A stretch of 64,000 bases of DNA from Trichococcus alkaliphilus (lineage in GTDB: Bacteria; Bacillota; Bacilli; Lactobacillales; Aerococcaceae), in NCBI RefSeq assembly GCF_003008695.1, contig NZ_PXZT01000001.1:124001-188000 (forward strand). The letters run 5' to 3'. Position numbers and translations under genes: made by a program. Below are positions 1 to 9,422 of the stretch, piece by piece. The notes below the pieces were generated by a model. It saw only the letters and a program-made list of their open reading frames with translations, was not told where the DNA came from and made no database searches. Position 1 is the first letter of the stretch, and the number at the start of each line of letters is the position of its first letter.

Positions 1-252
1 GCTTTTCGGTCCGATTCCGGAGACGCTGATCAGTTTCAAGTACAACTGCTTTTCCGTGTAGTCCTTGAAACCGAACAGTGTGATCGCATCCTCGCGGACC
101 GCCTGATAGATGTAAAACGTCAGCTCTTGGTTTAGGCTTCCGGAAAACCGGAAAGGATTAGCCACCTGCAATTGGTAGCCGATGCCACCGTTCTCCAGCA
201 CCACATAAAGCGGCCCCACATAGACTAATTTACCTTTTATATATTCGTACAT
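1..252 (-). CDS. ruvA: Holliday junction branch migration protein RuvA, N-terminal part
   Basis: RuvA binds four-way junctions as a tetramer and loads the RuvB motor during recombination repair. Only the first 84 residues lie in the window; the gene runs off the left edge. The start [14 protein letters not shown], the DAITLFGF segment and the [16 protein letters not shown] segment are the RuvA OB-fold and the beginning of its first helix-hairpin-helix. Two ATG codons are adjacent. An AGGAG lies 7 bases before the second (252) and only 4 before the first (255), so 252 is preferred. It follows mutS and mutL on the same strand, a common Firmicutes order. Confidence 0.93.
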   Translation of the reverse strand, partial: MYEYIKGKLVYVGPLYVVLENGGIGYQLQVANPFRFSGSLNQELTFYIYQAVREDAITLFGFKDYTEKQLYLKLISVSGIGPKS

Positions 253-378
253 CATTTGGCTCCTACTCTTCATTTCCTGATTGTCATTCATTTTCTATCA
301 TAACATAAAACGGAATGGAAATGACAGCCGTTGTGTCATCTTCTGTGCGGGAACATTCGTTTGGCAGGTGCAAGCAAC

Positions 379-410
379 AAAAAATCCCAGGACCGGTAGC
401 CATGGGACTT
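379..410 (-). terminator. Terminator after msrB
   Basis: A short stem (TCCCA pairing with TGGGA) is followed on the minus strand by a run of six T. It lies 12 bases beyond the msrB stop codon. The stem is short, so efficiency is uncertain. Confidence 0.6.
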
Positions 411-421
411 TCCTTTGCTGC

Positions 422-847
422 TTATTCGAATAATTGTTTGTATTCAGAGTAGCCTTCCGCGTCCAATTGGTCGTAAGGAACGAAGCGCATCGCTGCCGAA
501 TTGATGCAATAGCGCAGACCGCCCAACTCTGCAGGGCCGTCCTCAAAGACATGCCCCAGGTGGGAGTCGCCTTGAGGGCTGCGGACTTCTGTGCGTTTAC
601 GCATCAGTTTGCGGTCCTCCAACTCCTTCAGAGTGGAAATCGGTTTTGCAAAAGAAGGCCAACCGCAGCCGGCATCGTACTTGTCGGCAGAACTGAACAA
701 CGGCTCTCCGCTCACGACATCAACATAGATGCCTTTTTCATAAAAATCATCGTACTCGCCGGAAAAAGGTCTCTCCGTAGCTTCGTTCTGTGTCACTTCA
801 TATTGTAAAGGCGTCAAGCGCTTCAATTGTTCCTCTTTATTATCCAT
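422..847 (-). CDS. msrB: Peptide-methionine (R)-S-oxide reductase MsrB
   Basis: MsrB reduces the R form of methionine sulfoxide in oxidised proteins and is recycled by thioredoxin. The 141-residue protein carries the family signatures GCGWPSF (with the recycling cysteine), [13 protein letters not shown] and [11 protein letters not shown], whose cysteine is catalytic. The paired CxxC zinc motifs of some MsrB proteins are absent. I start at the ATG at 847 because an AGGGG stretch precedes it; an ATG nine codons upstream has no ribosome binding site. No msrA is adjacent, so this is a stand-alone MsrB, with a terminator behind it. Confidence 0.95.
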   Translation of the reverse strand: MDNKEEQLKRLTPLQYEVTQNEATERPFSGEYDDFYEKGIYVDVVSGEPLFSSADKYDAGCGWPSFAKPISTLKELEDRKLMRKRTEVRSPQGDSHLGHVFEDGPAELGGLRYCINSAAMRFVPYDQLDAEGYSEYKQLFE

Positions 848-890
848 CGTGATATCTGACCCCTTTCTTTTCATTGCTTCAGTATATCAA

Positions 891-930
891 AAAATACAAA
901 AAAGCAGAACAAAAAAGTCTTGTTCTGCTT
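891..930 (-). terminator. Terminator after the DUF937 gene
   Basis: The stem AAGCAGAAC / GTTCTGCTT is followed on the minus strand by a T-rich tail. It begins 24 bases beyond the DUF937 stop codon and separates that gene from msrB. Confidence 0.75.
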
Positions 931-954
931 CAACCATGTGTCATCAGGAGTGGA

Positions 955-1560
955 TCAGAATAGGTTCCCCAAAATGCTTCCCAGAATGCCGCCCAATCCG
1001 CCCGTTGCAGCTGGCGTCGTCGTTCCGGATTGCTTAGGGAAGAGGTCGGTGATGTCGAAATTTTTCGTGGCTGCTTCTTCAGCTTCTTTGGAGAAGATGT
1101 CGGTCTGTTTGGCCACACCGTCGGAATCCAATCCGTCAGCAGCCTTTTTGTCCGCCAGCATGCCCAGAATCATCGGCGCCATGGAAGCCAAAACCTTGGA
1201 AACCTCGGATTTGCTGATGCCTGTTTGGGCAGCAATCTGATCCACGACCTTATCTTTGTCACCGAAGGCATGATCCAATATTTTATCGCCATCATCCGTA
1301 TCGGCTTTCTTGACCACATCTTCGATCGAGGACACGTCTTTGGTTTGACCTTTGTGTTTTTCCAATGCATTTGATAAGGAATCTTTCCCTGCTTTTGACT
1401 CTGCGTTTTTACTTAATGCCCGAAGGATCAAGGGAATTGCAACGACAGCCAATTTCGGCAAAATGCTTGCATCAACGCCCGTCTTGCTGCCCAAGGCCTG
1501 GATTGAACTTTCTTTGTTCAGCTCGCCCATCATTTCGGAAATGTCATTGATTTGCACCAT
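955..1560 (-). CDS. DUF937 domain-containing protein
   Basis: A 201-residue protein of unknown function whose first 150 residues match the DUF937 pattern: helical repeats with conserved glycines, LGSKTGVDASILPKL near residue 25 and AAQTGISKSEVSKVLASMAP near residue 110. The C-terminus is a low-complexity glycine/threonine tail ending GGLGGILGSILGNLF, typical of this family. No signal peptide or membrane span is visible, so it is probably cytoplasmic. The ATG at 1560 is chosen because AGGAG sits 8-9 bases upstream; a GTG three codons earlier overlaps the ribosome binding site. It lies between mutL and msrB on the same strand and may be read through from mutL. Confidence 0.8.
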   Translation of the reverse strand: MVQINDISEMMGELNKESSIQALGSKTGVDASILPKLAVVAIPLILRALSKNAESKAGKDSLSNALEKHKGQTKDVSSIEDVVKKADTDDGDKILDHAFGDKDKVVDQIAAQTGISKSEVSKVLASMAPMILGMLADKKAADGLDSDGVAKQTDIFSKEAEEAATKNFDITDLFPKQSGTTTPAATGGLGGILGSILGNLF

Positions 1561-1634
1561 TTTTTCCACTCCTATCTGTTATTTAACTATCCTGATTTTA
1601 CAATAAATAAGCAGAAATAAGAAATGATACGCTC

Positions 1635-3665
1635 TCAGTGCGGGTCCTGGATCCGCTTGAACATCTTCTCCATATCCTGGTTGGAGAATTGGATCAGCAC
1701 CGGTCTGCCGTGCGGGCAATTGTAGGGATTATCCGTTTGGGCAAGATCGGCCAACAGTTGGCGCGCTTCTTTGTCGCTGAGGAAATGATTCGCCTTGATC
1801 GAGCGCTTGCAGCTCATCATGATGGCTGTTGCTTCCCGAAGTTTTTTGATGGAGATATCGCCTTCAGCCAAAAACATCTCCACCAGCTCCTTCAGAATGT
1901 CTTCCTCCTCACCCGGAGTGAACCAAGCAGGATGCTTTTCGACGATGAAACTGTTCTGGCCGAACGGTTCCAGGAACAAGCCCATCGATTCCAGCACCTC
2001 GCGGCTTTCCTGGATCAACTGGAATTCATTCGCCGGGTAATCCAGTATGATCGGTATCAACAAACCTTGGAGATCGGTGGAAACCTTGCCGATTTCCTCA
2101 CGGTAGTATTCATATTTGATGCGTTCCTGGGCAGCATGCTGATCGATGATATAGAGGCCATTTTCATTCTGCGCGAACAGGTAAGTGCCGTGCATCTGGC
2201 CGAAAAAGTGCAACTCCGGGAAAGGCCGCTTGCTAGCCGGACCCTTTTCTGCCTCCGCTTCGACTTTCTGGACGGTTTTCATGATCGGTTCTTCATGGGC
2301 AGCCGGATTTTTTTGTTCGCCGGACAAGTAAGGCGCGCTTGGTTCATTGCGGTCCTGTTTTGGCTGGCCACTGAACGGAACAACGTAAACTTCTTGTTCT
2401 TCACTTGGAATTGGAAGGCCCTCCGAAGGCGCGGTTTCTTCAGAACCCATATAATCTTGTTCGCGTTCTGCGTTTTCATTATGAACCGGCCCGTTGTCCC
2501 ATGCTGTCTCCAAAGAGCGGAAATCCTCATTTTCGCTTGTCGGCGGCAGCTTCGTTTCCGTTTCTTGCACGAGCTCTTGATCGAATGACCGGAAAGAGAC
2601 GCTCAATTGCTCGGTCCGAACCGGTTCAACAGGACTTTGGCGTTTGAATTTCAGATTTTCTATGCCGCTCGGGATGCGTTCTTCCGTCCGCAAAACAGCA
2701 GCGATTGCGTTTTCGATCAATTCGCCTAGCTCTTTTTCTTTGCTGATCCTGACTTCTTTTTTCGATGGGTGGACATTCACATCCAAAAGCAGGGAATCCG
2801 CATCCATCACAATGACGGCTAGCGGATAGCGCCCGACCATCAGCTTGGATCCATAGCCATCGATGATGGCTTTGTTCAAGGCGTAATTTTTTATGAAACG
2901 TCCGTTCAGTATCAAGGTGATGTAGTTGCGGCTTGCCCGCGTCGTGTCAGGCAAACTGATGTAGCCCTTCACTTTGAAGTCCAGATTTTCGTTCTCGATC
3001 AGTTTCATCTTCTTGGCCGTCAGTGTCCCGTAGACGCCCGCGATGGTCTGGCGCAGATCGCCATTCCCAGCCGTATGCAGAAGTTGGTTGCCTTCATGAT
3101 GCAAACGGAAAGCGATCTCCGGATGGCTCAAGGCGATCCGGTTCATGATGTCTGTGATGTTCGACAACTCAGCCTGCAGGGAACGGATGTATTTCAGCCG
3201 GGCTGGCGTGTTGTAGAAAAGGTCTTCGACGATGATTGTCGTCCCTTTACGGGATTTGTTCGGCCTTTCCTCTCCGATGACGCCGCCCTTTATCGACAAA
3301 TAGGTGCCGCTTTGATCAGCGACAGCCGTTTCGATCGAAACTTTGGCGACGGAAGCGATACTGGGCAAAGCTTCACCCCGAAACCCCAGCGAGTGGATGC
3401 GGAAAAGATCATCCTGCGTGTAGATTTTGCTGGTCGCGTGCCGCGTAAAGGCAAGTTTCACCTCGTCCGCCGCGATGCCGTCGCCGTTGTCGGTTACCTG
3501 CACCTTTTTTAATCCCGCCTCCTCGATGAAGACATCGATCTGCGTACTGTTCGCATCGATCGCATTCTCCACCAATTCCTTTACGACCGATGCCGGGCGT
3601 TCGATCACTTCACCGGCAGCGATTTGGTTCGTCAATATTTGGGAAAGTTCCCTGATTTTGGCCAT
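1635..3665 (-). CDS. mutL: DNA mismatch repair endonuclease MutL
   Basis: MutL couples mismatch recognition by MutS to strand incision. The 676-residue protein has the N-terminal GHKL ATPase motifs (LVENAIDAN, DNGDGI, GFRGEALPSIASV), a long variable linker (about residues 330-490) and a C-terminal endonuclease domain. The metal-binding motif DQHAAQERIKYE is near residue 508 and CPHGRPV near 650, so this is the nicking type of MutL found in bacteria without MutH. The ATG at 3665 is preceded by AGGTGAG. An upstream GTG in frame lies inside that ribosome binding site and is rejected. The start is nine bases after the mutS stop, so mutS and mutL form an operon. Confidence 0.97.
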   Translation of the reverse strand: MAKIRELSQILTNQIAAGEVIERPASVVKELVENAIDANSTQIDVFIEEAGLKKVQVTDNGDGIAADEVKLAFTRHATSKIYTQDDLFRIHSLGFRGEALPSIASVAKVSIETAVADQSGTYLSIKGGVIGEERPNKSRKGTTIIVEDLFYNTPARLKYIRSLQAELSNITDIMNRIALSHPEIAFRLHHEGNQLLHTAGNGDLRQTIAGVYGTLTAKKMKLIENENLDFKVKGYISLPDTTRASRNYITLILNGRFIKNYALNKAIIDGYGSKLMVGRYPLAVIVMDADSLLLDVNVHPSKKEVRISKEKELGELIENAIAAVLRTEERIPSGIENLKFKRQSPVEPVRTEQLSVSFRSFDQELVQETETKLPPTSENEDFRSLETAWDNGPVHNENAEREQDYMGSEETAPSEGLPIPSEEQEVYVVPFSGQPKQDRNEPSAPYLSGEQKNPAAHEEPIMKTVQKVEAEAEKGPASKRPFPELHFFGQMHGTYLFAQNENGLYIIDQHAAQERIKYEYYREEIGKVSTDLQGLLIPIILDYPANEFQLIQESREVLESMGLFLEPFGQNSFIVEKHPAWFTPGEEEDILKELVEMFLAEGDISIKKLREATAIMMSCKRSIKANHFLSDKEARQLLADLAQTDNPYNCPHGRPVLIQFSNQDMEKMFKRIQDPH

Positions 3666-3674
3666 CGTTCTCAC

Positions 3675-6266
3675 CTACTTTTTTTGCGATTTCAGCAACT
3701 TCTTCCAACTGTCTATCATCAGCATGGCTTGCATCGGTGTGCAATCCTCCAGCGCCAGGTCCGACAATTCATCCAGGACGTGCTTCTCGTTCGGAAGCAT
3801 CGCGCTTTCCTGGAACAGTGCCAATTGTTCGACCGTATCATCCGGAACAGGTATGCCCGTTCCCGCATGCAGCACGTGCTGTTCATTCAATGAATTGAGG
3901 ATGATCTGCGCCTCGGCGATCAATTCATGCGGCATGCCGGCCAACTTGGCCACATGCAGGCCATAGCTTTTGTCTGCTGGTCCCTGCATCAGTTTATGCA
4001 GAAACACCAATTCTCCGTCTTTTTCGATTGCCCCTACATGAACATTCTTCGTCCCCGCCAAATCGGCTTCGAGTTGGGTCAACTCATGGTAATGCGTCGA
4101 AAACAGTGTCTTGCCTTTGATTGTGCGATCGATGTAACGCAGGATCGCTTCGGCCAAGGCCATGCCGTCATACGTTGCCGTCCCCCTGCCGATTTCGTCG
4201 AATAAGATCAGGCTCTTATCGGTGGCGAATCGCAGCGCTTGGTTCGTTTCGACCATTTCGACCATGAATGTGCTCTGACCGGAATAGAGGTCATCAGCCG
4301 CGCCTATGCGGGTAAAGATTTGGTCAAAGATAGGCAAATGGGCTTTCTCGGCCGGTACAAAACAACCCATTTGGGCCAGGATGACAATCAGGGCAACCTG
4401 GCGCATGTAGGTGCTCTTGCCTGACATATTCGGCCCGGTGATCAGCAGGATATGGTTATCCTTGTCCATGGAAATGCTGTTTGGCACAAATTTATCTTTG
4501 CCGATGACGCGTTCCACAACCGGATGGCGCCCTTCTTTGATGGAAAGATTGCGGTCGCTGTTGCTCAATTCGGGCTTGGAAAAATGATAGGCTTCGCTGA
4601 CGTGGGCGAACGACTGCAGGACATCGATCTCCGCCACCAGTTTGGCAAGTGCCTGCAACTGTCGGCTGTATCCTTTTATCTCTTCCCGTAAAGCGACAAA
4701 CAGCTCATGCTCCAATTCGACAGACTTTTCCTCAGCCTCCAAAATAAGCGTCTCTTTCTCCTTCAATGCAGGCGTGACGAAACGTTCCGCATTGGCGAGC
4801 GTCTGTTTGCGCTCATACGTGCCTTCAGGCAGCGCCGCAAGGTTCGCCTTCGTCACTTCTATGTAATAGCCAAAAATGCGGTTGTAGCCGATTTTCAGCG
4901 TTTTGATGCCAGTCTTTTCTCTTTCCTCTTTTTGCAACATCGCTATCCAAAGCTTCCCGTTGTTCATCGCATCGCGGTAGCGATCCAATTGCTCATGGTA
5001 GCCATCGCGGATAATGTTGCCTTCCGTGATCTGGATAGGCGGATTATCCGTGATCGCCCGCTCGATCAGTTCGATGACATCGGGGTAAGCTTCCAACTTG
5101 TCGATGACATCCTGCCAAACATCCGGTTCGTCGATTGCAGCGATGGCTTGGACCAATCCTGGAATCTGCTGCAGAGAGGTTTTCAGCTGGATCAGATCGC
5201 GGCCGTTGACATTGCCTAGCGATACTCTGGCGACCAAACGTTCCAGATCATAAACCGATGTCAAAGCGTCGTTGATGTCCATTCGTTCAAAGTAGTGATT
5301 GACCAATGACTCCACTTTCCGTTGCCTTTCGAGTATGTCGCTCAGGTTGATCAGCGGCTTTTCAAGCCATTGTTTCAGCATGCGCCCGCCCATAGCCGTT
5401 TTTGTTTCATCCAGCGTCCACAACAGGCTGCCTTTCTTCTGCTGCGTCCGGATGGATGCGGACAACTCGAGGTTGCGCCGCGCATAGGTATCCATCTTCA
5501 GGAAAGCATCCGTTTGATAGGCGACGGCTTTCTGAAGGTGGGACAGGCTGCGCTTTTGGGTTTCCGAAAGATAGCTCAACAACAGAACAAGCACATCTTT
5601 TTCAGACTGTTGCGGCAATTCCGCAACCAGATCGTGGAAGTCCGTTTCCGGAATCAGCTTCGCCTGAATGGAAACCAGGATACCAAAATGTTTTTCCAAC
5701 TTTTCCGTCAGATCGTCAGCTGTTTTTGTGTCCAGGACGATTTCTTTGAAAGGCAATGTCTGGAGCTCGTTGAATACGGCGTCTTCGTTGGTCAGGAGGG
5801 TCACTTTCAGCTCCCCTGTTCCGATATCGACATATCCCAGCGCATACCCGCCTGCTTCGTTTTGGATGACACTGGCCAAGTAATTATTTGTTTTGCTTTC
5901 ACTGCCGTTCTCATTCAGAAATGTTCCGGGCGTTATGACCCGCACAACTTCCCGCCGCACCATGCCTTTCGTCAGGTTGGCATCCTCCATCTGTTCGCAA
6001 ACGGCGACCTTGTGCCCCATTTCCACGAGTCTCCGGATATATTCCGCTGCAGCATGATAGGGAACCCCGCACATGGGAATCGGCTCATCGGCATTTTTGT
6101 TGCGGCTCGTCAGCGTGATTTCCAGTAATTTTGCGGCCTTCATGGCATCATCATGGAACAATTCATAGAAATCGCCCAAGCGGTAGAACAAAAACGCATC
6201 CGGATACTGTTCTTTTATGGATAAGTATTGCTCCATCATGGGCGTATTTTTAGTCTTCTGTGGCAT
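3675..6266 (-). CDS. mutS: DNA mismatch repair protein MutS
   Basis: MutS dimers recognise base mismatches and small loops and then recruit MutL. The 863-residue protein has the mismatch-contacting motif FYRLGDFYELF near residue 28, the connector, lever and clamp regions, the Walker A motif GPNMSGKSTYMRQ, and the Walker B region DEIGRGTATYDG, where the usual STYDG reads ATYDG. The length is typical of Firmicutes MutS1. The ATG at 6266 follows a clear GAGGTGAAAGA ribosome binding site. It is downstream of ricA and directly upstream of mutL. Confidence 0.98.
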   Translation of the reverse strand: MPQKTKNTPMMEQYLSIKEQYPDAFLFYRLGDFYELFHDDAMKAAKLLEITLTSRNKNADEPIPMCGVPYHAAAEYIRRLVEMGHKVAVCEQMEDANLTKGMVRREVVRVITPGTFLNENGSESKTNNYLASVIQNEAGGYALGYVDIGTGELKVTLLTNEDAVFNELQTLPFKEIVLDTKTADDLTEKLEKHFGILVSIQAKLIPETDFHDLVAELPQQSEKDVLVLLLSYLSETQKRSLSHLQKAVAYQTDAFLKMDTYARRNLELSASIRTQQKKGSLLWTLDETKTAMGGRMLKQWLEKPLINLSDILERQRKVESLVNHYFERMDINDALTSVYDLERLVARVSLGNVNGRDLIQLKTSLQQIPGLVQAIAAIDEPDVWQDVIDKLEAYPDVIELIERAITDNPPIQITEGNIIRDGYHEQLDRYRDAMNNGKLWIAMLQKEEREKTGIKTLKIGYNRIFGYYIEVTKANLAALPEGTYERKQTLANAERFVTPALKEKETLILEAEEKSVELEHELFVALREEIKGYSRQLQALAKLVAEIDVLQSFAHVSEAYHFSKPELSNSDRNLSIKEGRHPVVERVIGKDKFVPNSISMDKDNHILLITGPNMSGKSTYMRQVALIVILAQMGCFVPAEKAHLPIFDQIFTRIGAADDLYSGQSTFMVEMVETNQALRFATDKSLILFDEIGRGTATYDGMALAEAILRYIDRTIKGKTLFSTHYHELTQLEADLAGTKNVHVGAIEKDGELVFLHKLMQGPADKSYGLHVAKLAGMPHELIAEAQIILNSLNEQHVLHAGTGIPVPDDTVEQLALFQESAMLPNEKHVLDELSDLALEDCTPMQAMLMIDSWKKLLKSQKK

Positions 6267-6299
6267 TCTTTCACCTCAATTAATATATCTCTTCAGTCC

Positions 6300-6674
6300 T
6301 CATGCTTCATCTTTTTCGATAGCGTCATCGACGCCGCGTTGGATGATGCTGATGACATTTTCCAATAGTTCGTTGGCATCCCATAAAGCTTCGCGGTATT
6401 GTTGGACCGCTATGCTGTCCTTCAATTGCTTGTTCAGCTCCGCTAGTTCAGCGGCTGTTTTTTCTGCCGCTGCCGGTTTAGCATAATGTTCAAAAGCCGC
6501 GGCTTCTTTTTGCTTGCTTTTGAGGGTTTCGACCAATTGCTCCAGCGCTCGATTGTCTTTTGTGTTTTCTTCGGCCTCTTGATAGCGGACAATCACTTCA
6601 TTTTTTTTCAGCATTTCGATCAGTCTGTTCAATTCTGCTTCTGCCGGGCCTTCGATAGGCAGTTCTTGGGTCAA
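6300..6674 (-). CDS. ricA: RicA (YmcA) family regulator of RNase Y
   Basis: A 124-residue helical protein of the YlbF/YmcA family. In Bacillus subtilis RicA works with RicF and RicT to direct RNase Y to selected transcripts and to promote competence and biofilm formation. Its position between ymdB/rny and mutS identifies it as RicA rather than RicF. The start codon is TTG at 6674: GGAGGGGA lies six bases upstream, and the codon overlaps the ymdB stop by four bases (TTGA), giving translational coupling. The protein contains no cysteine at all, unlike the B. subtilis Ric proteins, which are reported to ligate an iron-sulfur cluster; see findings. Confidence 0.85.
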   Translation of the reverse strand: MTQELPIEGPAEAELNRLIEMLKKNEVIVRYQEAEENTKDNRALEQLVETLKSKQKEAAAFEHYAKPAAAEKTAAELAELNKQLKDSIAVQQYREALWDANELLENVISIIQRGVDDAIEKDEA

Positions 6675-7477
6675 TAGAATTCCCCTCCAAATGGGCGATC
6701 TTCATTGATCACGATGTTCTCGATTTTTACGCACTTGCCGGTCTGATCATTGATTTCAATATAGCACCCGGAAAGCAATTTCCTGCCTTTTTCGGGCACT
6801 TCATGCCGAATCGGCATTTGCGTCAGAAATTTTTGGATGATGATTTCTTTTTCGACGCCTAAAATGCTGTCGTAAGCCCCGGTCATTCCGGCGTCCGTCA
6901 GATAGCCTGTCCCTTCCGGCAAGATACGCGCATCATTTGTCTGTACATGCGTATGCGTACCGACCACAGCAGAAACGCGCCCATCCAAATACCAGCCCAT
7001 CGCTTGTTTTTCACTGGTCGTTTCGGCATGGAAATCGACAAAGATGCAATTCGTTTCTTTCCGTACCTGCTCCAGTATTTCATCCGCTTTGCGGAAAGGG
7101 TCATCCAGACTGTTCATGAAGACACGGCCGTGCAGGTTCACCACAGCCAATTTCAGTTGGTTCACTTTTATGATCGTAAAGCCGATGCCAGGAGTCCCTT
7201 CCGGGAAATTAGCCGGACGGATCATCTTATTCGCTGTTCCGATGAATTCGAATATGTCACGGTTATCCCACGTATGGTTCCCCATGGTGATGACGTCGAC
7301 ACCGGTCTGCAAAAATTCTTTGTAAATTTTTTCCGTTATGCCTCTTCCGCCTGCAGCATTCTCTCCGTTCACGATCGTAACTTGCGGACGGTAATGTTTC
7401 TTCAGTTGTGGGAGTGTATCCTGCAGCATCTGTCTGCCGATTGAACCTACGACATCCCCAATAAATAATACTTTCAT
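6671..7477 (-). CDS. ymdB: YmdB-type metallophosphodiesterase (TIGR00282 family)
   Basis: A 268-residue calcineurin-like phosphodiesterase that in B. subtilis hydrolyses cyclic nucleotides and affects biofilm and motility choices. The metal-binding residues are visible: Asp8 in FIGDVVG, Glu39-Asn40 in VNGENAAGG, Asn67-His68 in MGNHTWD, and later VDFHAE and VVGTHTHVQT. AGAGG precedes the ATG. The gene lies after rny and its stop overlaps the TTG start of ricA, so rny, ymdB and ricA are adjacent, though a terminator follows rny. Confidence 0.93.
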   Translation of the reverse strand: MKVLFIGDVVGSIGRQMLQDTLPQLKKHYRPQVTIVNGENAAGGRGITEKIYKEFLQTGVDVITMGNHTWDNRDIFEFIGTANKMIRPANFPEGTPGIGFTIIKVNQLKLAVVNLHGRVFMNSLDDPFRKADEILEQVRKETNCIFVDFHAETTSEKQAMGWYLDGRVSAVVGTHTHVQTNDARILPEGTGYLTDAGMTGAYDSILGVEKEIIIQKFLTQMPIRHEVPEKGRKLLSGCYIEINDQTGKCVKIENIVINEDRPFGGEFY

Positions 7478-7576
7478 CTTCAGCCTCTTCTCTAAATTCT
7501 AGTCTTTTTATAGTAACATATTTTGTCTGTTTAGATAAGCCGTTGCACCCTTGCCCATCAACCGGGATATACATAA

Positions 7577-7613
7577 AAAAAGCAAAAAACGGGACAATAG
7601 GATGTCCCGTTTG
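7577..7613 (-). terminator. Terminator after rny
   Basis: The stem AACGGGAC / GTCCCGTT is followed on the minus strand by two T runs. It starts about ten bases beyond the rny stop and partly insulates rny from ymdB. Confidence 0.85.
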
Positions 7614-7621
7614 GTATTTCA

Positions 7622-9181
7622 TTATTTGGCATATTCAATTACTCTTGTTTCGCGTATAACCGTAACCTTGATGTGTCCCGGATAATCTAGTTCTTCTTCG
7701 ATTTTCTTTCTAATCTCACGAGCTACACGAATAGCTTGAGAATCGTCAAGTTGGTCTGGCTTGACCATGACGCGGATCTCTCTTCCTGCTTGGATAGCAA
7801 AACTGCTTGCTACGCCTTCGAAACTGTTCGCAATTCCTTCCAGTTTCTCCAAACGGCGGATGTAGTTTTCCAGAGATTCACTTCTTGCGCCCGGACGAGC
7901 AGCAGATAAAGCGTCAGCAGATGCGACCAATACTGATATGATTGAGTTTGCTTCAACATCGCCATGATGTGAGGCAATTGCATTGATGACAACCGGATTT
8001 TCTTTGTATTTCTGGGCGATTTCTGCGCCGATTTCAACGTGTGAACCCTCTATTTCATGATCGAGAGCTTTTCCGATGTCATGCAACAGACCTGCACGTT
8101 TGGCCAGATTGATGTCTTCGCCTAGTTCCCCAGCCATTACGCCGCAAAGTTTTGCGACTTCGATGCTGTGGTTCAGGACATTTTGTCCATAACTAGTGCG
8201 GAAATGCAGACGTCCCAAAATTTTAATCAGGTCAGGATGCAAAGAATGGATGCCAACTTCAAAAGTTGCTTGTTCGCCGATTTCTCTTATGCGTTCATCC
8301 ATATCCTTACGGGCTTTCTCAACTGCTTCCTCAATTCTCGCAGGATGGATACGTCCATCTTGAATTAATTTCTCCAAAGCCATTTTCGCAATTTCTCTTC
8401 GGATAGGATCAAATCCGCTTAACACGACAGCTTCTGGCGTATCATCGATGATCAGGTCAATACCTGTCAAGGTCTCCAAAGTCCGAATGTTTCTCCCTTC
8501 GCGGCCAATGATTCGGCCTTTCATGTCATCGTTAGGCAGTGTAACAACTGAAACCGTTGCTTCCGAAACTAAATCGGCTGCACTTCTTTGAATCGCCTGC
8601 AGGATAATGTTTTTCGCATTACGATCTGCTTCATCTTTCGCTTTTTGGTCGGATTCTCTGATCATGACCGCAATTTCATGCGAAAGTTGATTTTCCGTTT
8701 CGTCCATGATGATGTTTCTTGCATCTTCACGTGATAAGGTAGCGATTCTTTCCAGTTCATGTTGTTGCTCTTCCACCAATGCTTGAATGCGATTTTCCTC
8801 AGAAACTAAAGCGTTTTGTCTTTTGACAAGATTATCCTCTTTTGACTCGATAGATTGCTCACGTTTCGAAAGACTGGTATCTTTTCTATCCAAATTTTCT
8901 TCTCTTTGGATCAATCGATTTTCTTGTTTTTGAACCTCACCGCGTCGTTCGCGTAATTCATCTTCTATTTCTGAGCGGTATTTGTGGTTCTCATCCTTCG
9001 CCTCTAACATAGCTTCTCTTTTCGCTGTTTCTGCTTCTTTACGAGCATCTTCAAGAATTTGGGAAGCGGTATTTTTGGCACCAGCTATTTCTTTTTCGTG
9101 ATTCGATTTTCGATATAAATATCCGACAACGACACCAAAAATTAAAGCTATGATAGCGAAGGCTAAAGTCCATATATCCAT
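7622..9181 (-). CDS. rny: Ribonuclease Y
   Basis: RNase Y is the membrane-anchored endoribonuclease that starts mRNA decay in many Firmicutes. The 519-residue protein has an N-terminal membrane helix (residues 2-22), a long charged coiled coil (about 25-200), a KH domain with [15 protein letters not shown] near 220, and an HD domain with [10 protein letters not shown] near 365. Although the frame is open further upstream, the ATG at 9181 is preceded by GGAGGTGA five bases away and gives the family's usual start. The protein partner gene ricA lies two genes downstream. Confidence 0.97.
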   Translation of the reverse strand: MDIWTLAFAIIALIFGVVVGYLYRKSNHEKEIAGAKNTASQILEDARKEAETAKREAMLEAKDENHKYRSEIEDELRERRGEVQKQENRLIQREENLDRKDTSLSKREQSIESKEDNLVKRQNALVSEENRIQALVEEQQHELERIATLSREDARNIIMDETENQLSHEIAVMIRESDQKAKDEADRNAKNIILQAIQRSAADLVSEATVSVVTLPNDDMKGRIIGREGRNIRTLETLTGIDLIIDDTPEAVVLSGFDPIRREIAKMALEKLIQDGRIHPARIEEAVEKARKDMDERIREIGEQATFEVGIHSLHPDLIKILGRLHFRTSYGQNVLNHSIEVAKLCGVMAGELGEDINLAKRAGLLHDIGKALDHEIEGSHVEIGAEIAQKYKENPVVINAIASHHGDVEANSIISVLVASADALSAARPGARSESLENYIRRLEKLEGIANSFEGVASSFAIQAGREIRVMVKPDQLDDSQAIRVAREIRKKIEEELDYPGHIKVTVIRETRVIEYAK

Positions 9182-9275
9182 AGTTTCACCTCCGTATCTA
9201 TTTAATTTTGTTGTCAAAAAAAATGAATAAAAATTAGTTTTACAATGTGCAGAATGAAGCGATACACATAAATTC

Positions 9276-9304
9276 ATTCTAAACGTAGAATACTGACATG
9301 TCAA
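9276..9304 (-). promoter_or_regulatory. Promoter of rny
   Basis: A consensus -35 box TTGACA at 9304-9299 and -10 box TAGAAT at 9281-9276 are separated by 17 bases on the minus strand. This leaves a leader of about 90 bases before the rny start. Confidence 0.75.
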
Positions 9305-9372
9305 CGATAAAACGGTAACATAACCAAAATACATTTAATCCTGTTTCGATATTGCCCTTTTTTCCGCTTTTG

Positions 9373-9410
9373 AAAAAAGAAAGAGGCCCGGATTTTGGTC
9401 CCGGCCTCTT
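9373..9410 (-). terminator. Terminator after recA
   Basis: A strong GC-rich stem (AAGAGGCC with GGCCTCTT plus inner pairs) is followed on the minus strand by TCTTTTTT, 12 bases beyond the recA stop codon. Confidence 0.9.
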
Positions 9411-9422
9411 GAAAAATATTTT

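Noticed and set aside
1638-2588. A 316-codon open frame on the plus strand inside mutL
   Set aside because: It is antisense to a clearly conserved gene, has no ribosome binding site and its translation resembles no protein family; GC-rich codon use in mutL keeps the opposite frame open.
5322-6128. A 268-codon plus-strand frame inside mutS
   Set aside because: Antisense shadow of mutS with no start signal and no recognisable protein features.
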